A stretch of DNA of 64,000 bases from Streptococcus parasanguinis (GCF_018499505.1 NZ_JAHDAC010000001.1:492756-556755), one strand, 5' to 3'. Shown: positions 1-9,168, numbered from the stretch's first letter. The notes: generated by a model not told the origin, from the letters alone. A program made the numbers and translations.

Positions 1-201
1 GCAGATGCCATCAAACCAGGTCAACGCGTCCTTATCGTTGATGACCTTTTGGCGACTGGTGGTACGGTGAAAGCAACCATCGAAATGATCGAAAAACTTG
101 GTGGAGTTGTTGCAGGTTGTGCCTTCTTGATCGAGTTGGATGAATTGAAAGGTCGCGAAGCAATCGGCGATTACGACTACAAAGTCTTGATGTATTACTA
201 A
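1..201 (+). CDS. apt: Adenine phosphoribosyltransferase, C-terminal part (5' end outside window)
   Basis: The frame is open from base 1 to the TAA at 199-201 and gives 66 codons. It contains [16 protein letters not shown], the PRPP-binding loop of type I phosphoribosyltransferases, followed by a tail typical of Apt (KVLMYY at the end). Apt makes AMP from adenine and PRPP in the cytoplasm (purine salvage). Only the C-terminal third or so is present because the window starts inside the gene. A MET-box-like palindrome begins at its stop codon and belongs to the next gene. Confidence 0.9.
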   Translation, partial: ADAIKPGQRVLIVDDLLATGGTVKATIEMIEKLGGVVAGCAFLIELDELKGREAIGDYDYKVLMYY

Positions 202-218
202 TATAGTCTAATACTATA
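202..218. promoter_or_regulatory. MET-box-like operator upstream of metA
   Basis: TATAGTCTAATACTATA is a palindrome with 6-bp arms (TATAGT/ACTATA). It agrees closely with TATAGTTTNAAACTATA, described for the LysR-type methionine regulators MtaR/MetR of streptococci. Its centre lies about 66 bases upstream of the start point expected from the promoter at 241-269, a normal position for a LysR activator site. Confidence 0.65.
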
Positions 219-240
219 ACTGGCTACAGAAAAACCATAA

Positions 241-269
241 TTGAAAACTATAAGCTCCTATCATATAAT
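241..269 (+). promoter_or_regulatory. metA promoter
   Basis: TTGAAA (241-246), 17 bases, then TATAAT (264-269). The start point would be near 276, about 27 bases before the metA ATG. Confidence 0.7.
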
Positions 270-299
270 GTTAGTTAAGAACTTGTAAGATGGGAGCTT
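252..299 (+). other. Hairpin covering the metA Shine-Dalgarno sequence
   Basis: AAGCTCCTATC (252-262) pairs with GATGGGAGCTT (289-299), 11 bp with one G-U pair, and a U-run follows at 298-302. The right arm contains the metA ribosome binding site GGGAG (292-296). The left arm lies upstream of the predicted start point, so only read-through mRNA from apt could form the hairpin. Confidence 0.45.
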
Positions 300-302
300 T
301 TT

Positions 303-1247
303 ATGCCAATTACTCTAGATAAAAAATTACCAGCAGTCGATATACTTCGTTCAGAAAATATTTTTGTCATGGATGATGTTCGGGCGACTCACCAGGATAT
401 TCGGCCGATGAATGTTCTCATTCTTAATCTGATGCCGACCAAGGTTGCGACCGAAACCCAGCTCTTACGGCTCCTTGCCAATACGCCCTTACAGATCAAT
501 GTAGATTTCCTCTATATGGCGAGCCATGAATCTAAGAATACAGCGGCAGAGCATTTGGAGAGCTTCTACAAGACCTTTGAGGATATCAAGGATAATTATT
601 ATGATGGCTTGATTGTGACAGGAGCGCCTGTCGAAAAGATGGACTTTGAGGAAGTAGACTACTGGGAAGAATTGACCCAGGTCTTTGAATGGTCCAAGCG
701 TCATGTCTTTTCTACCCTGCACCTTTGTTGGGGAGCCCAGGCTGGTCTTTACCACCGTTACGGGATTCAAAAAGTAGAGCTCTGTGACAAGCTATCGGGT
801 ATCTATGACCAAGCAGTGGTGCGTCCCGATAGTCTTCTTATGAGAGGCTTTGACGATCGCTTCCTTGCCCCTCATTCCCGCTACACGGATATTCCTTTGA
901 AGGAAGTCCTTGAGAAGAGCAATCTTCAAGTGATCGCTCAGGGAAATGAAGTTGGACTTTCCATCATTGCTAGTCCAGACATGCGTGAGGTGTATAGCTT
1001 TGGCCATCTGGAATATGATCGCGATACGCTGGCAAAAGAATACCACCGAGATGTCAAGGCGGGCTTGGATCCGGACGTTCCCAAGAATTATTTTGATGGG
1101 GATGACGCTAATACAGAGCCTCGCATTCGTTGGAATCTAGCTGCAACGACCTTCTTTAGTAATTGGATCAACTATGCGGTTTATCAAGAAACACCCTACC
1201 GCTTGGAAGAATTGGAAAAAGATATTTCATTTTATGGTTACCTATAA
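303..1247 (+). CDS. metA: Homoserine O-acyltransferase (MetA), predicted acetyl-CoA type
   Basis: 314 residues, the normal length for MetA. It activates the hydroxyl of homoserine for methionine synthesis. The catalytic cysteine is C142 in HLCWGAQAG, with H235 and E237 in FGHLEYD completing the active site. Residue 111 is glutamate (TGAPVEKMD). In characterised MetA proteins E111 goes with acetyl-CoA and G111 (E. coli) with succinyl-CoA, so homoserine O-acetyltransferase activity is inferred although the family is often called succinyltransferase. Its own promoter and a MET-box lie just upstream, which suggests control by methionine supply. The ATG is preceded by GGGAG at a good distance. Confidence 0.92.
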   Translation: MPITLDKKLPAVDILRSENIFVMDDVRATHQDIRPMNVLILNLMPTKVATETQLLRLLANTPLQINVDFLYMASHESKNTAAEHLESFYKTFEDIKDNYYDGLIVTGAPVEKMDFEEVDYWEELTQVFEWSKRHVFSTLHLCWGAQAGLYHRYGIQKVELCDKLSGIYDQAVVRPDSLLMRGFDDRFLAPHSRYTDIPLKEVLEKSNLQVIAQGNEVGLSIIASPDMREVYSFGHLEYDRDTLAKEYHRDVKAGLDPDVPKNYFDGDDANTEPRIRWNLAATTFFSNWINYAVYQETPYRLEELEKDISFYGYL

Positions 1248-1256
1248 AGGGGAATT

Positions 1257-1940
1257 ATGACATATTCACAAGCATTTAAGTATGGCAACTTGGTTCTTCC
1301 AAGTGCCTTGCTTTTTCATTATCATGAATTGTTTGACCAAGCAGATGACTACTTGGTTTGGCAGTTTTTCTTCCTTCAAAATACGACTGGCCAAGAGGCC
1401 TTAACTCCCAATCAGATTGCTAGTCATCTAGGAAAAACGGTGACAGAGGTCAATCGGATTATGTCCAATTTGACCACCAAGGGACTTCTTCAATACCGTA
1501 CTATTGAGCTCAATGGCGAGATTGAAGCCATCTTTGATGCGACCATTGCTCTGGAGCGCTTGGATGAGATTATAGAAGCCCAGACACAAGGGAAGGCACA
1601 GAGCGCGCCTGCTAAGGGAAATGTCATCAAGGATTTGGTGGAAACCTTCCAACAAGAACTGGGACGACTCTTGACGCCTTTTGAGATTGAAGATTTGACC
1701 AAGACCGTGCGCGAAGATCAGACAGATCCAGATGTGATCAAGGCAGCCCTACGAGAAGCTGTCTTTAACGGCAAGCCTCACTGGAAATATATCCAAGCCA
1801 TTTTACGCAACTGGCGCAGTGAAGGCATCAACAGCCTGGCCCAAGTAGAGGCGAAACTACAAGAACGTGAGCAAACCAACCCACGCAATGTAACGGTTTC
1901 AGACGATTTCTTGAAGGCCATGGATTTGTGGAAGGATTAA
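1257..1940 (+). CDS. dnaD: DnaD-domain protein (replication initiation/primosome type)
   Basis: 227 residues. The N-terminal half (about 1-115) looks like a winged-helix DDBH1 domain with NQIASHLGKTVTEVNRIMSNL as its helix-turn-helix. Residues about 130-205 form the DDBH2 domain and end in YIQAILRNWRSEGI, which fits the YxxxIxxxW signature of the family. In Bacillus, DnaD works with DnaA/DnaB to remodel DNA and load helicase at oriC and at restart sites. The gene starts 9 bases after metA with AAGGGGAATTATG, so they may be co-transcribed. In many Firmicutes an nth endonuclease gene follows dnaD; here a membrane phosphodiesterase gene follows instead. Confidence 0.82.
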   Translation: MTYSQAFKYGNLVLPSALLFHYHELFDQADDYLVWQFFFLQNTTGQEALTPNQIASHLGKTVTEVNRIMSNLTTKGLLQYRTIELNGEIEAIFDATIALERLDEIIEAQTQGKAQSAPAKGNVIKDLVETFQQELGRLLTPFEIEDLTKTVREDQTDPDVIKAALREAVFNGKPHWKYIQAILRNWRSEGINSLAQVEAKLQEREQTNPRNVTVSDDFLKAMDLWKD

Positions 1941-1958
1941 GAGGAGACGATTGATCAA

Positions 1959-3146
1959 TTGAAATGGGGAGATAAAAACAGACGCAGACGATTTAGATGG
2001 CTCTATCCGACTATGTTAGTGGTCGGATTGTTTTTATTGTTTGGCATGATCAGCTTTTACTACGTACGGACCAACCTATTAACTTCGGGCCTGTACCCAG
2101 TAGAAGAGACTCTACTAGAGGCTGGCTATACCAAAACGAAGACAGGATTTCGTAAAAAAGATGCCAATGTAATCATTGACATCCAGTGGAACGCAAAAAC
2201 AAAGGTATTTGATAAAAATCATTATCGCTTTAAAGCCCATCAAGAGACAACTTTCTGGAAGACAACCTATGTGGATAAGGAAACACTTGAACGTTTGACC
2301 AATGGCCAGCTGTCTAACCAATATGGTTTCGTGCAGTACACCAAGGTTAATAAGAAAGATTGGCTAAGGGTTTCTCCAAGACTAATAGCCCACGCTGGAG
2401 GGACGGTCCGGGAGAAGGAGTACAATACGAAGTATACCAATTCCTTAGAGGCTTTACGGCAAAATTACAATCTCGGCCATCGCTTGTTTGAAATGGATTT
2501 TAATTTGACTAGTGACAAGAAATTAGCTGCAGTTCATGATTGGAACCATTTTGGAAACAAAGATGATGTCGCACCTTCTTCTAAGGAATGGAAGAAATTT
2601 CAGGGTTATGGTTCCCCAGAAACACCAAGTCGCTTTACGACCATGTTAATAGGGGATGTGTTTGATCAAATGATAATTAATCGAGATATGGTGTTGGTGA
2701 CAGATACCAAATCGATGGAAATCCCTAAGGAAGATAGGATTACACAATTTAAAGAACTTGTTTCAGAAGCAAACAAGCGAGACAAAGAACTATTGGATCG
2801 TGTGATTCCACAAATTTATCATCAAGAGATGTTCGGAGAAATCGAATCTATTTATCCTTTCAAGCACGTGATCTATACGCTCTACGCCTCACCAGATAGT
2901 GGAGAAGAAGTGCTGGATTTTATCGCCAAGCACAAGGAAATCGAGGCGGTGACCGTCCCTATCGACGATTCTCGCTTAACTCCTAAGTTTATCGAACAGG
3001 TACATAAACTTGGAAAACGGGTCTATGTTCATACCATTCAAACCTATGAGAGCCTAACTAAGTATGCTGCGATCAATGTTGATGGCTTTTACACTGGCTT
3101 ATTGACTCCACAGGATATGGCCGTGTATGAATCCGTATCGAAATAA
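1959..3146 (+). CDS. Membrane-anchored GDPD/PI-PLC-like phosphodiesterase
   Basis: 395 residues from a TTG start (KWGDKNRRRRF); GAGGAGA at 1941-1947 is the likely ribosome binding site. A basic N-terminus precedes one membrane segment (about 18-40), so the catalytic domain should face outward. From about 145 it resembles the glycerophosphodiester phosphodiesterase fold: LIAHAGG (usually HRG), an NSLEAL element, FEMDFNLTSD and AVHDWNHFG supply the expected metal and catalytic residues, and LVTDTK is a later strand. The substrate is unknown; lipoteichoic acid glycerophosphate or phospholipid head groups are possible. It is only 18 bases after dnaD. Family assignment is fairly secure, function is not. 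Confidence 0.72.
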   Translation: MKWGDKNRRRRFRWLYPTMLVVGLFLLFGMISFYYVRTNLLTSGLYPVEETLLEAGYTKTKTGFRKKDANVIIDIQWNAKTKVFDKNHYRFKAHQETTFWKTTYVDKETLERLTNGQLSNQYGFVQYTKVNKKDWLRVSPRLIAHAGGTVREKEYNTKYTNSLEALRQNYNLGHRLFEMDFNLTSDKKLAAVHDWNHFGNKDDVAPSSKEWKKFQGYGSPETPSRFTTMLIGDVFDQMIINRDMVLVTDTKSMEIPKEDRITQFKELVSEANKRDKELLDRVIPQIYHQEMFGEIESIYPFKHVIYTLYASPDSGEEVLDFIAKHKEIEAVTVPIDDSRLTPKFIEQVHKLGKRVYVHTIQTYESLTKYAAINVDGFYTGLLTPQDMAVYESVSK

Positions 3147-3152
3147 AACAGA

Positions 3153-3186
3153 AAACTAGCCCTTTCATCAGGCGCTAGCATTTTTC
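3153..3186. terminator. Bidirectional terminator between convergent genes
   Basis: CTAGC (3156-3160) pairs with GCTAG (3174-3178), with some further imperfect pairs. It is flanked by TTTTT on the right and AAAA on the left, so it could stop transcripts of both the phosphodiesterase (+) and add (-). The stem is short. Confidence 0.45.
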
Positions 3187-3188
3187 GT

Positions 3189-4208
3189 TTATAGATAGTC
3201 TGCATAGGCTTTTTCTAGTTTGCTAAGGAGTTCTTGTTTTTCCTCCTCACTAGCAAAGGAAGCCTGGATAGCATCGACATTGTGCTGGTAAAAGTCAGCT
3301 TCCTTAGTTTGGAAGTGCTGATGGTAGAGGGCATATTCCTTGGTAAGATCGGTATCAGATACAGTCCGGTTATCGGTATTGATACTGATCCGAGCTCCGG
3401 CTGCCTTCATCTTCATATAAGGGAAATCTTCTATAGTCGGTGCTGCTTTTGTCTGTAAGTTGCTGGTCAAGCAGAGTTCACCAGTGACCCCATTTTCAAT
3501 AAAGGATTGGAGTAAGGCTGGTTCATGAGATAGAGCCGTCACGTGCCCATTGCGTTTGATGCCAAATGCAATCGATTGGGCAACAAAGTGTGGGCAATGA
3601 CACTCACCTGCATGAAGCGTCATAGGACGATGGTAACTCTTGACTTGCTCGATTAAAGGTCGAATATCTTCTGGAGAGTAGTTGTGCTCATCTCCGGCAA
3701 AGTCAAAACCAACAAAATCCTGATCACTAACTTGGTTCGCTTCTGCAAGAATGCGAGAGGTGACTTCTTGCTCTGACTGGCGCATACCACAGACCAAGGC
3801 TTTTGCAACAATGCCAAATTCCTCCTGGGCTTGACGCAGTCCTTCACAGACAGCATCGATAGTTTCTGGGACGGTGAGCCCTTGGTCCATGGACAATTCT
3901 GGTGCAAAACGAACCTCAATATAAAGGACATTTTCGAGAGCAGATTGCTTGGCCACATCGTAAGCAGCGAGGGTCAAGGCCTCCTTGGTTTGGAGGAGGG
4001 GACGAATGTAGTCAAAGGCCTCCAAATAGTCCAAGAGATTCTCACAGTGGGCAGGCGCAGTGACATGGTGCTTGAGCTCCTCATCGCTAGCAGGTAGGTC
4101 AATATTGGCCATAGCTGCCAGCTGGCGAATGATTGGAAGCGACAAGGAACCGTCTAAGTGACAGTGAAGTTCTGTCTTTGCCAAACTATGAAAATCGATC
4201 GTGGACAT
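3189..4208 (-). CDS. add: Adenosine deaminase
   Basis: 339 residues, normal length. It converts adenosine to inosine for purine salvage. Zinc ligands and catalytic residues sit in recognisable motifs: [11 protein letters not shown] near the N-terminus, LHAGECH (His and the proton-shuttle Glu), ALSHEP, and SINTDN, the variant of the family's SxNTDD. It is transcribed leftward on its own, with AAGGAG before the ATG and a TTGACA -35 element at 4260-4265 (minus strand). It converges with the phosphodiesterase gene and diverges from the GST gene. Confidence 0.93.
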   Translation of the reverse strand: MSTIDFHSLAKTELHCHLDGSLSLPIIRQLAAMANIDLPASDEELKHHVTAPAHCENLLDYLEAFDYIRPLLQTKEALTLAAYDVAKQSALENVLYIEVRFAPELSMDQGLTVPETIDAVCEGLRQAQEEFGIVAKALVCGMRQSEQEVTSRILAEANQVSDQDFVGFDFAGDEHNYSPEDIRPLIEQVKSYHRPMTLHAGECHCPHFVAQSIAFGIKRNGHVTALSHEPALLQSFIENGVTGELCLTSNLQTKAAPTIEDFPYMKMKAAGARISINTDNRTVSDTDLTKEYALYHQHFQTKEADFYQHNVDAIQASFASEEEKQELLSKLEKAYADYL

Positions 4209-4287
4209 GTTTTTCTCCTTAAAATTGTATTTTTTCTATACTATCATTTTGCCAAGAAATGTCAAGTAGCCTTCACGTAGTATATCT

Positions 4288-4316
4288 TTGAAAGGGAGCC
4301 CGATATTTGATATGCT
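4288..4316 (+). promoter_or_regulatory. Promoter of the YghU-type GST gene
   Basis: TTGAAA (4288-4293), 17 bases, TATGCT (4311-4316). GGAGAAGAAAG precedes the ATG at 4345. Confidence 0.6.
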
Positions 4317-4344
4317 AGGAGTAGAAAAATAAAGGAGAAGAAAG

Positions 4345-5136
4345 ATGTCAGACTATCAATTACCAGAAGTATGGGAAGCACCGAGCCAAATGGGAGGAGC
4401 CTGGGGTGGCTTGAACCAACCAACAGCAGGTGCCCGCTTTGAACAAACTCTTCCAAAAGGGGATCAACCTTTCCAACTCTATACCCTTCCAACACCCAAT
4501 GGGATCAAGACCACCATTATGCTTGAAGAACTCAAAGAGCTGGGAGTGGATGCAGGCTATGACGCTTATCAGATCAAGATTGGTGAGGGAGATCAGTTTG
4601 GTAGTGACTTTGTAGCCATCAATCCAAACTCGAAAATTCCAGCTATGTTGGATCAATCAGGCGATCAAGCCATTCGTGTCTTTGAATCGGCCAATATCCT
4701 CCTGTATTTAGCAGAGAAATTTGGCAAATTAATCCCGACTGATTTGGCTAAACGGACAGAAGTACTCAACTGGCTCTTCTGGCAGACGGGTGCGGCACCA
4801 TTTTTAGGAGGAGGCTTTGGTCATTTCTTCCATTATGCACCTGAGAAAATCGAGTATGCCATCAACCGCTTTGCCATGGAAGCCAAACGCCAATTGGACT
4901 TACTGGACAAGGAATTGGCGATTAAACCTTATATTGCAGGAGATGACTATACTATTGCAGATATTGCCATCTGGTCTTGGTATGGCCGTCTAGCCCAAGA
5001 CAAGGTCTGGGACCGTGCAGGGATTTTCCTAAATGTGAAGGAATACAAGCATCTACAGGCTTGGACAGAGAAAATCGCCAATCGCCCAGCTGTGAAACGA
5101 GGCCTGGAAGTGGACTATAAGGAAATTGATGCATAA
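4345..5136 (+). CDS. yghU: Glutathione S-transferase family protein, YghU type
   Basis: 263 residues. An N-terminal extension (1-45) precedes a thioredoxin-like domain with YTLPTPNGIK, NPNSKIPAML and FESANILLYL (the GSH gamma-glutamyl-binding E-S pair). An all-helical C-terminal domain carries AGDDYTIADIAIW, the GST N-capping box. YghU/YfcG-type enzymes act as glutathione-disulfide reductases rather than classical conjugating transferases. The gene is a single unit with a strong promoter and a strong terminator. A physiological substrate cannot be read from the sequence. Confidence 0.85.
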   Translation: MSDYQLPEVWEAPSQMGGAWGGLNQPTAGARFEQTLPKGDQPFQLYTLPTPNGIKTTIMLEELKELGVDAGYDAYQIKIGEGDQFGSDFVAINPNSKIPAMLDQSGDQAIRVFESANILLYLAEKFGKLIPTDLAKRTEVLNWLFWQTGAAPFLGGGFGHFFHYAPEKIEYAINRFAMEAKRQLDLLDKELAIKPYIAGDDYTIADIAIWSWYGRLAQDKVWDRAGIFLNVKEYKHLQAWTEKIANRPAVKRGLEVDYKEIDA

Positions 5137-5138
5137 TG

Positions 5139-5163
5139 AAAAGGCGCCGTTGCGCCTTTTTTT
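5139..5163 (+). terminator. Rho-independent terminator after yghU
   Basis: AAGGCGC (5141-5147), loop CGTT, GCGCCTT (5152-5158), then a run of T. Confidence 0.9.
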
Positions 5164-5176
5164 AATGGTGCAAACA

Positions 5177-5185
5177 TGGTATACT
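5177..5185 (+). promoter_or_regulatory. Extended -10 promoter of trmK
   Basis: TGGTATACT has TG at 5177-5178 and TATACT at 5180-5185, about 32 bases before the trmK ATG. The -35 region overlaps the preceding terminator and is poor. Confidence 0.5.
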
Positions 5186-5217
5186 TAAGGGTGGAATAAA
5201 AGTTTAGAAAGTAGCAC

Positions 5218-5904
5218 ATGGAATTTACAAAATTATCAAATCGCTTGGACTTGGTGGCTAGCTTCGTCCCAGCTGGAGCGCGTCTGTTGGATGTGGGGAG
5301 TGACCATGCCTATCTCCCAATCGCCCTCTTACAAGAAGGTAAGATTGAGGCTGCTATTGCAGGGGAAGTTGTTGAGGGACCTTATCAGTCTGCCCTTCAA
5401 AATGTCGCGGATAATGACTTAGAGGACAAGATTGAAGTCCGTCTGGCCAATGGCTTGGCTGCCTTTGAATCAGCAGACGGCATTTCCTGTATCACCATTG
5501 CTGGCATGGGTGGACGATTGATTGCGGATATCCTAGCGGCAGGTCTTGAGAAATTAGCTGGTGTCTCTCGCTTGGTCCTGCAACCCAATAATCGAGAGGA
5601 TGAACTGCGGGCTTGGTTAGTCGACCATGATTTCCGCATTGTCGATGAAGCTATCTTGGAAGAAAATGAGAAGTTCTATGAGATCCTTGTGGTAGAACAG
5701 GGTTCTCAAGAGTTGACAGCCAAAGAACTACGCTTTGGTCCCTATTTGATGCGGGAACAAGCCCCAGCCTTTGTCCAAAAGTGGTCCAAGGAAGTGGATA
5801 AATTAGCCTTTGCCTTGGAGCAAGTTCCAGCTGAGAATCAATCTGCCAGAGCATCGTTAGAAGAGCGCATCGCTCACATCAAGGAGGTTCTACATGTTAG
5901 CTAG
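5218..5904 (+). CDS. trmK: tRNA (adenine(22)-N1)-methyltransferase TrmK
   Basis: 228 residues, the usual length for TrmK (YqfN). The SAM-binding Rossmann domain begins with [15 protein letters not shown] (motif I, DxGxDHxxL), followed by AGEVVEGP and CITIAGMGG, the GMGG motif typical of this family. [10 protein letters not shown] follows as motif IV. A helical C-terminal part (about 170-228) is also typical. The enzyme methylates N1 of A22 in tRNA. It overlaps the next gene by 11 bases; trmK followed by a Nif3 gene is a common Firmicute pair. Confidence 0.92.
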   Translation: MEFTKLSNRLDLVASFVPAGARLLDVGSDHAYLPIALLQEGKIEAAIAGEVVEGPYQSALQNVADNDLEDKIEVRLANGLAAFESADGISCITIAGMGGRLIADILAAGLEKLAGVSRLVLQPNNREDELRAWLVDHDFRIVDEAILEENEKFYEILVVEQGSQELTAKELRFGPYLMREQAPAFVQKWSKEVDKLAFALEQVPAENQSARASLEERIAHIKEVLHVS

Positions 5905-6691
5905 TGAAGTCATCAAACGCTATGAAGCCTACTGTCCTCAGGAACTATCCATGGAGGGAGATGTTCGTGGCTTACAGGTCGGAACTTTGCAAAAAGACAT
6001 TCATAAGGTCATGGTGGCCTTAGATATCCGCGAGCAGACGGTGGCGGAAGCTATCGCCCATGGGGTGGACTTGATTATCGTCAAGCACGCGCCCATTTTC
6101 CGTCCCATCAAGGATCTGGTAGCTGACCGGGCTCAAAATCAGATCTATATCGACTTGATCAAGCATGATATCGCGGTCTATGTCAGCCATACCAATATTG
6201 ACATTGTCCTAGATGGACTCAACGATTGGTTTTGCCAGCTCTTGGACATTGAAGATACAGAGCCTCTTAGTATGACAGGGGAAGGATTCGGAATCGGCCG
6301 GATCGGTCGAGTAGCTACCCAAACCTTTGGTCAGTTGGCTGACAAGGTCAAAGAAACCTTTGGCTTGGATGCTTTGCGCATAGTCAGTTATGATCAGGCT
6401 GATTTGGATCGGGTCATTGAGCGCGTCGCCATCTGTGGAGGAAGTGGCCAGTCCTTTTACAAGGATGCTCTCGCTAAAGGGGCAGAGGTCTATATCACAG
6501 GAGATATCTACTACCACACAGCTCAGGACATGCTGAGCGATGGTCTCCTAGCCTTGGATCCAGGGCACCATATCGAGGTTCTCTTTGTGTCAAAATTAGT
6601 AGAAAAGCTCAATCAGTGGAAGGCTGAGGAAGCGTGGGAGATTGAAGTGATTGGCAGTCAAGCCAGCACCAATCCTTTTTACCATATCTAA
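5894..6691 (+). CDS. Nif3-like dinuclear metal-centre protein (YqfO family)
   Basis: 265 residues, so it is the short form without the inserted PII-like domain of Bacillus YqfO. Metal ligands are visible: [23 protein letters not shown], and a C-terminal DPGHHIEV with the following helices. Nif3 proteins form toroidal hexamers with two metals per subunit; their cellular role is unsettled, and names such as GTP cyclohydrolase type 2 rest on weak evidence. It is translationally coupled to trmK. Confidence 0.88.
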   Translation: MLASEVIKRYEAYCPQELSMEGDVRGLQVGTLQKDIHKVMVALDIREQTVAEAIAHGVDLIIVKHAPIFRPIKDLVADRAQNQIYIDLIKHDIAVYVSHTNIDIVLDGLNDWFCQLLDIEDTEPLSMTGEGFGIGRIGRVATQTFGQLADKVKETFGLDALRIVSYDQADLDRVIERVAICGGSGQSFYKDALAKGAEVYITGDIYYHTAQDMLSDGLLALDPGHHIEVLFVSKLVEKLNQWKAEEAWEIEVIGSQASTNPFYHI

Positions 6692-6700
6692 GGGGTCATG

Positions 6701-7807
6701 ATGAAAGTTGCCATTATCGGTGCAGGGATCGTGGGATCGACTGCAGCCTATTATTTATCTAAAGAAGCACAGGTGGATGTGACCATTTATGACCATGGAG
6801 TTGGCCAAGCGACCAAGGTAGCAGCGGGCATTATTAGCCCTTGGTTTTCTAAACGGCGGAATAAGGCCTGGTATCGCCTAGCTCGTCTGGGAGCAGATTT
6901 TTACCAAGAATTGGTAGGAGATCTGGCCAAGGACGGAATTAAAACAGATTTTTACCAGCAGACCGGCGTCTATCTCCTCAAGAAAAATGAGGAAAAATTA
7001 GAGGAACTCTATCAGTTGGCGCTGAGACGTCGGGAAGAATCTCCCTTAATCGGGGACTTGGCGATTTTGACTAAGGAAGAAGTAGCCCAGCAATTTCCAG
7101 ATCTACAAGGCTTTGAGAAGCTCCTTTATGCCTCAGGTGGAGCCCATGTAGAAGGAACTCTTCTGACGGAAACCCTTCTTCAGGCAAGTGGCGCAAGAGT
7201 GATCAAGGAAGATGTTGCTCTCTCAGTCTCAAGTGATGGCTATCAGATTGCAGGAGAAAGCTATGATCAAGTCATCCTAGCAACAGGAGCATGGTTGGGG
7301 CAAATCCTCGAACTACTTGGCTACCAAGTTGATGTCCGTCCGCAAAAGGGGCAATTGCGGGATTATCAGCTAGACTTAGTTACTGATGATTATCCCGTGG
7401 TCATGCCCGAAGGAGAGCTGGATATCATTCCCTTCCAAAATGGCAAGATCAGTATGGGCGCTACCCATGAGAATGAGATGGGCTTTGACCTGACAGTGGA
7501 CCAGGCTTTACTCAATCAGATGGAAACAGAAGCTATGTCTTACTATCCAGAACTCGCTCAAGCGGAAGTCGTCGGGGAGCGCGTGGGTACACGGGCCTAC
7601 ACCAGTGACTTTTCACCATTTTGGGGAGCTCTTCCCGATCAAGCTGGTATTTATGTCGCCAGTGGCCTAGGTTCGTCCGGCCTCACAACAGGTCCCTTCA
7701 TTGGTTGGCATCTAGCCCAACTCGTGGCAGGAGGAAACCTACGCCTGGATCCAGCAGATTATCCAGTTGAACAATATGTGAAGAAGAGAGTGGGACAGAA
7801 GTCCTAG
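6701..7807 (+). CDS. FAD-dependent oxidoreductase of the DAO family
   Basis: 368 residues from ATG 6701, chosen over ATG 6698 because AAGGGG (6690-6695) is 5 bases away rather than 2. The N-terminus KVAIIGAGIVGSTAAYYL is the FAD dinucleotide-binding GxGxxG motif; ILATGAWLG and the C-terminal ASGLGSSGLTTGP are typical of glycine/D-amino-acid oxidase-like proteins. The substrate is unknown. It follows nif3 closely and probably shares its transcript. The last codons (about GQKS and the TAG) lie inside a truncated R1 repeat, so the present C-terminus was apparently set by that repeat. Confidence 0.8.
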   Translation: MKVAIIGAGIVGSTAAYYLSKEAQVDVTIYDHGVGQATKVAAGIISPWFSKRRNKAWYRLARLGADFYQELVGDLAKDGIKTDFYQQTGVYLLKKNEEKLEELYQLALRRREESPLIGDLAILTKEEVAQQFPDLQGFEKLLYASGGAHVEGTLLTETLLQASGARVIKEDVALSVSSDGYQIAGESYDQVILATGAWLGQILELLGYQVDVRPQKGQLRDYQLDLVTDDYPVVMPEGELDIIPFQNGKISMGATHENEMGFDLTVDQALLNQMETEAMSYYPELAQAEVVGERVGTRAYTSDFSPFWGALPDQAGIYVASGLGSSGLTTGPFIGWHLAQLVAGGNLRLDPADYPVEQYVKKRVGQKS

Positions 7808-7848
7808 CCTCTCAATTTTCTTTGGATTGTCGAGCAAGACGCAGTAGA
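7790..7848 (+). repeat. R1 repeat, truncated copy A (first hairpin only)
   Basis: The segment with GTCCTAGCCTCTCAATT, GGATTGTCGAGCAAGACG and CAGTAG matches the first third of the full R1 copies at 14318 and 30019. It breaks off where the others continue into the central hairpin. The left arm of hairpin 1 has three differences from the full copies (AGAGAGTGGGACAGAA against AGAGGCTGGGACAAAA). The TAG of GTCCTAG is the stop codon of the upstream oxidoreductase. Confidence 0.7.
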
Positions 7849-8154
7849 GAGTATGAAGTCAGTCTTGTAAAGACCTTGAAGAATTCTTACGAGGGTATTG
7901 AGGAGATTGAGATTCTAAAACCATCCTATAGCCCCATTCCTTCAAACGCATGGGGAGCTGAGGTGAAACTCACATTTTCTGATGGGACTTCCAAGGAACA
8001 TGTACTAGCTTATGATAAAGACGCGAATAAAATTAAGATAGGGGTCTATCATAATGAAGATGAGAAATTTCAGAGCTTTATGGATTCTAGGAAAGGCACG
8101 ACCAAATCTGGAGTAAAGGTAAGGTTTTCAGACGGCTCAGTCAAGGAGCAGTAA
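7822..8154 (+). pseudogene. Remnant of an unknown gene, 5' end replaced by a repeat
   Basis: An open frame runs to TAA at 8154. Its first codons (TTG 7822, DCRARRS) are R1 repeat sequence with no ribosome binding site, so they are unlikely to be a true N-terminus. The rest, from about EYEVSLVKTLKNSYEG to VRFSDGSVKEQ, looks like real protein: a short helix then alternating beta-type strands (two copies of a V+LTFSDGTSKE-like strand). It is probably the 3' part of a small secreted or lipoprotein gene whose signal-peptide end was lost. The general plan resembles the lipoprotein array at 57-61 kb, but I see no clear sequence identity and assign no function. Confidence 0.4.
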
Positions 8155-8213
8155 TCTATTTGAATCATGAGTAAGACCAATGCTAACAATTCTACAACAC
8201 TCATCTCCTGTCA

Positions 8214-8247
8214 TCACCTTGTAACACAAATGCAAGGTGACTTTTTT
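8214..8247 (+). terminator. Terminator upstream of rmlA
   Basis: TCACCTTG (8214-8221) pairs with CAAGGTGA (8233-8240) and is followed by CTTTTTT. Confidence 0.8.
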
Positions 8248-8256
8248 ATATAAACA

Positions 8257-8265
8257 TGATAAAAT
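8257..8265 (+). promoter_or_regulatory. Extended -10 promoter of the rml genes
   Basis: TGATAAAAT has TG at 8257-8258 and TAAAAT at 8260-8265, 33 bases before the rmlA ATG. Confidence 0.5.
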
Positions 8266-8298
8266 AAGGGTAATGACTACGTAGAAAGGCCTAACATT

Positions 8299-9168
8299 AT
8301 GAAAGGTATTATTTTAGCAGGGGGCTCAGGAACTCGCTTGTATCCATTGACACGTGCGGCTTCTAAACAGTTGATGCCCATTTATGACAAACCAATGATC
8401 TACTATCCGCTGTCAACCCTTATGTTGGCTGGGATCAAAGATATCTTGATCATCTCGACGCCTCAAGACCTTCCTCGTTTTGAAGAGCTTCTTGGAGATG
8501 GTTCTGAACTAGGAATTTCTCTCTCTTATGCAGAGCAACCAAGTCCAGATGGTTTAGCGCAAGCCTTCATCATCGGAGAAGACTTTATCGGTGACGATCA
8601 TGTTGCCCTCATCCTTGGGGACAATATCTTCCATGGAAACGGCTTAACCAAGATGTTGCAACGGGCAGAAGCGAAAGAAAAAGGAGCGACTGTCTTTGGT
8701 TACCAAGTCAAAGATCCAGAACGCTTTGGTGTGGTAGAGTTTGATGCGGATATGAATGCTATCTCGATCGAGGAAAAACCAGAACATCCAAAATCGAATT
8801 TTGCAGTGACAGGACTTTACTTCTATGACAATGATGTGGTAGAGATTGCCAAAAACATCAAACCAAGTCCTCGTGGTGAGCTTGAAATCACCGATGTTAA
8901 CAAGGCTTATTTGGAGCGTGGAGATCTCTCTGTTGAGCTCATGGGCCGTGGCTTTGCTTGGTTGGATACAGGAACTCACGAAAGTCTCTTGCAGGCTTCT
9001 CAATATATCGAGACTGTTCAACGCTTGCAAAATGTCCAAGTGGCCAACCTTGAAGAAATCGCCTATCGCATGGGTTATATCACCAAAGAACAAGTCCATG
9101 AATTAGCGCAATCACTGAAGAAAAACGAATACGGACAATATTTGCTCCGTTTGATTGGAGAAGCTTAA
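8299..9168 (+). CDS. rmlA: Glucose-1-phosphate thymidylyltransferase (RmlA)
   Basis: 289 residues, the standard RmlA length. It makes dTDP-glucose from glucose-1-phosphate and dTTP, the first step of dTDP-L-rhamnose synthesis for cell-wall polysaccharide. The N-terminus [17 protein letters not shown] is the nucleotidyltransferase signature. [19 protein letters not shown] and [11 protein letters not shown] match the sugar-binding and Mg-binding regions of RmlA. It overlaps rmlC by one base (TAATG), so the two are translationally coupled. Confidence 0.96.
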   Translation: MKGIILAGGSGTRLYPLTRAASKQLMPIYDKPMIYYPLSTLMLAGIKDILIISTPQDLPRFEELLGDGSELGISLSYAEQPSPDGLAQAFIIGEDFIGDDHVALILGDNIFHGNGLTKMLQRAEAKEKGATVFGYQVKDPERFGVVEFDADMNAISIEEKPEHPKSNFAVTGLYFYDNDVVEIAKNIKPSPRGELEITDVNKAYLERGDLSVELMGRGFAWLDTGTHESLLQASQYIETVQRLQNVQVANLEEIAYRMGYITKEQVHELAQSLKKNEYGQYLLRLIGEA

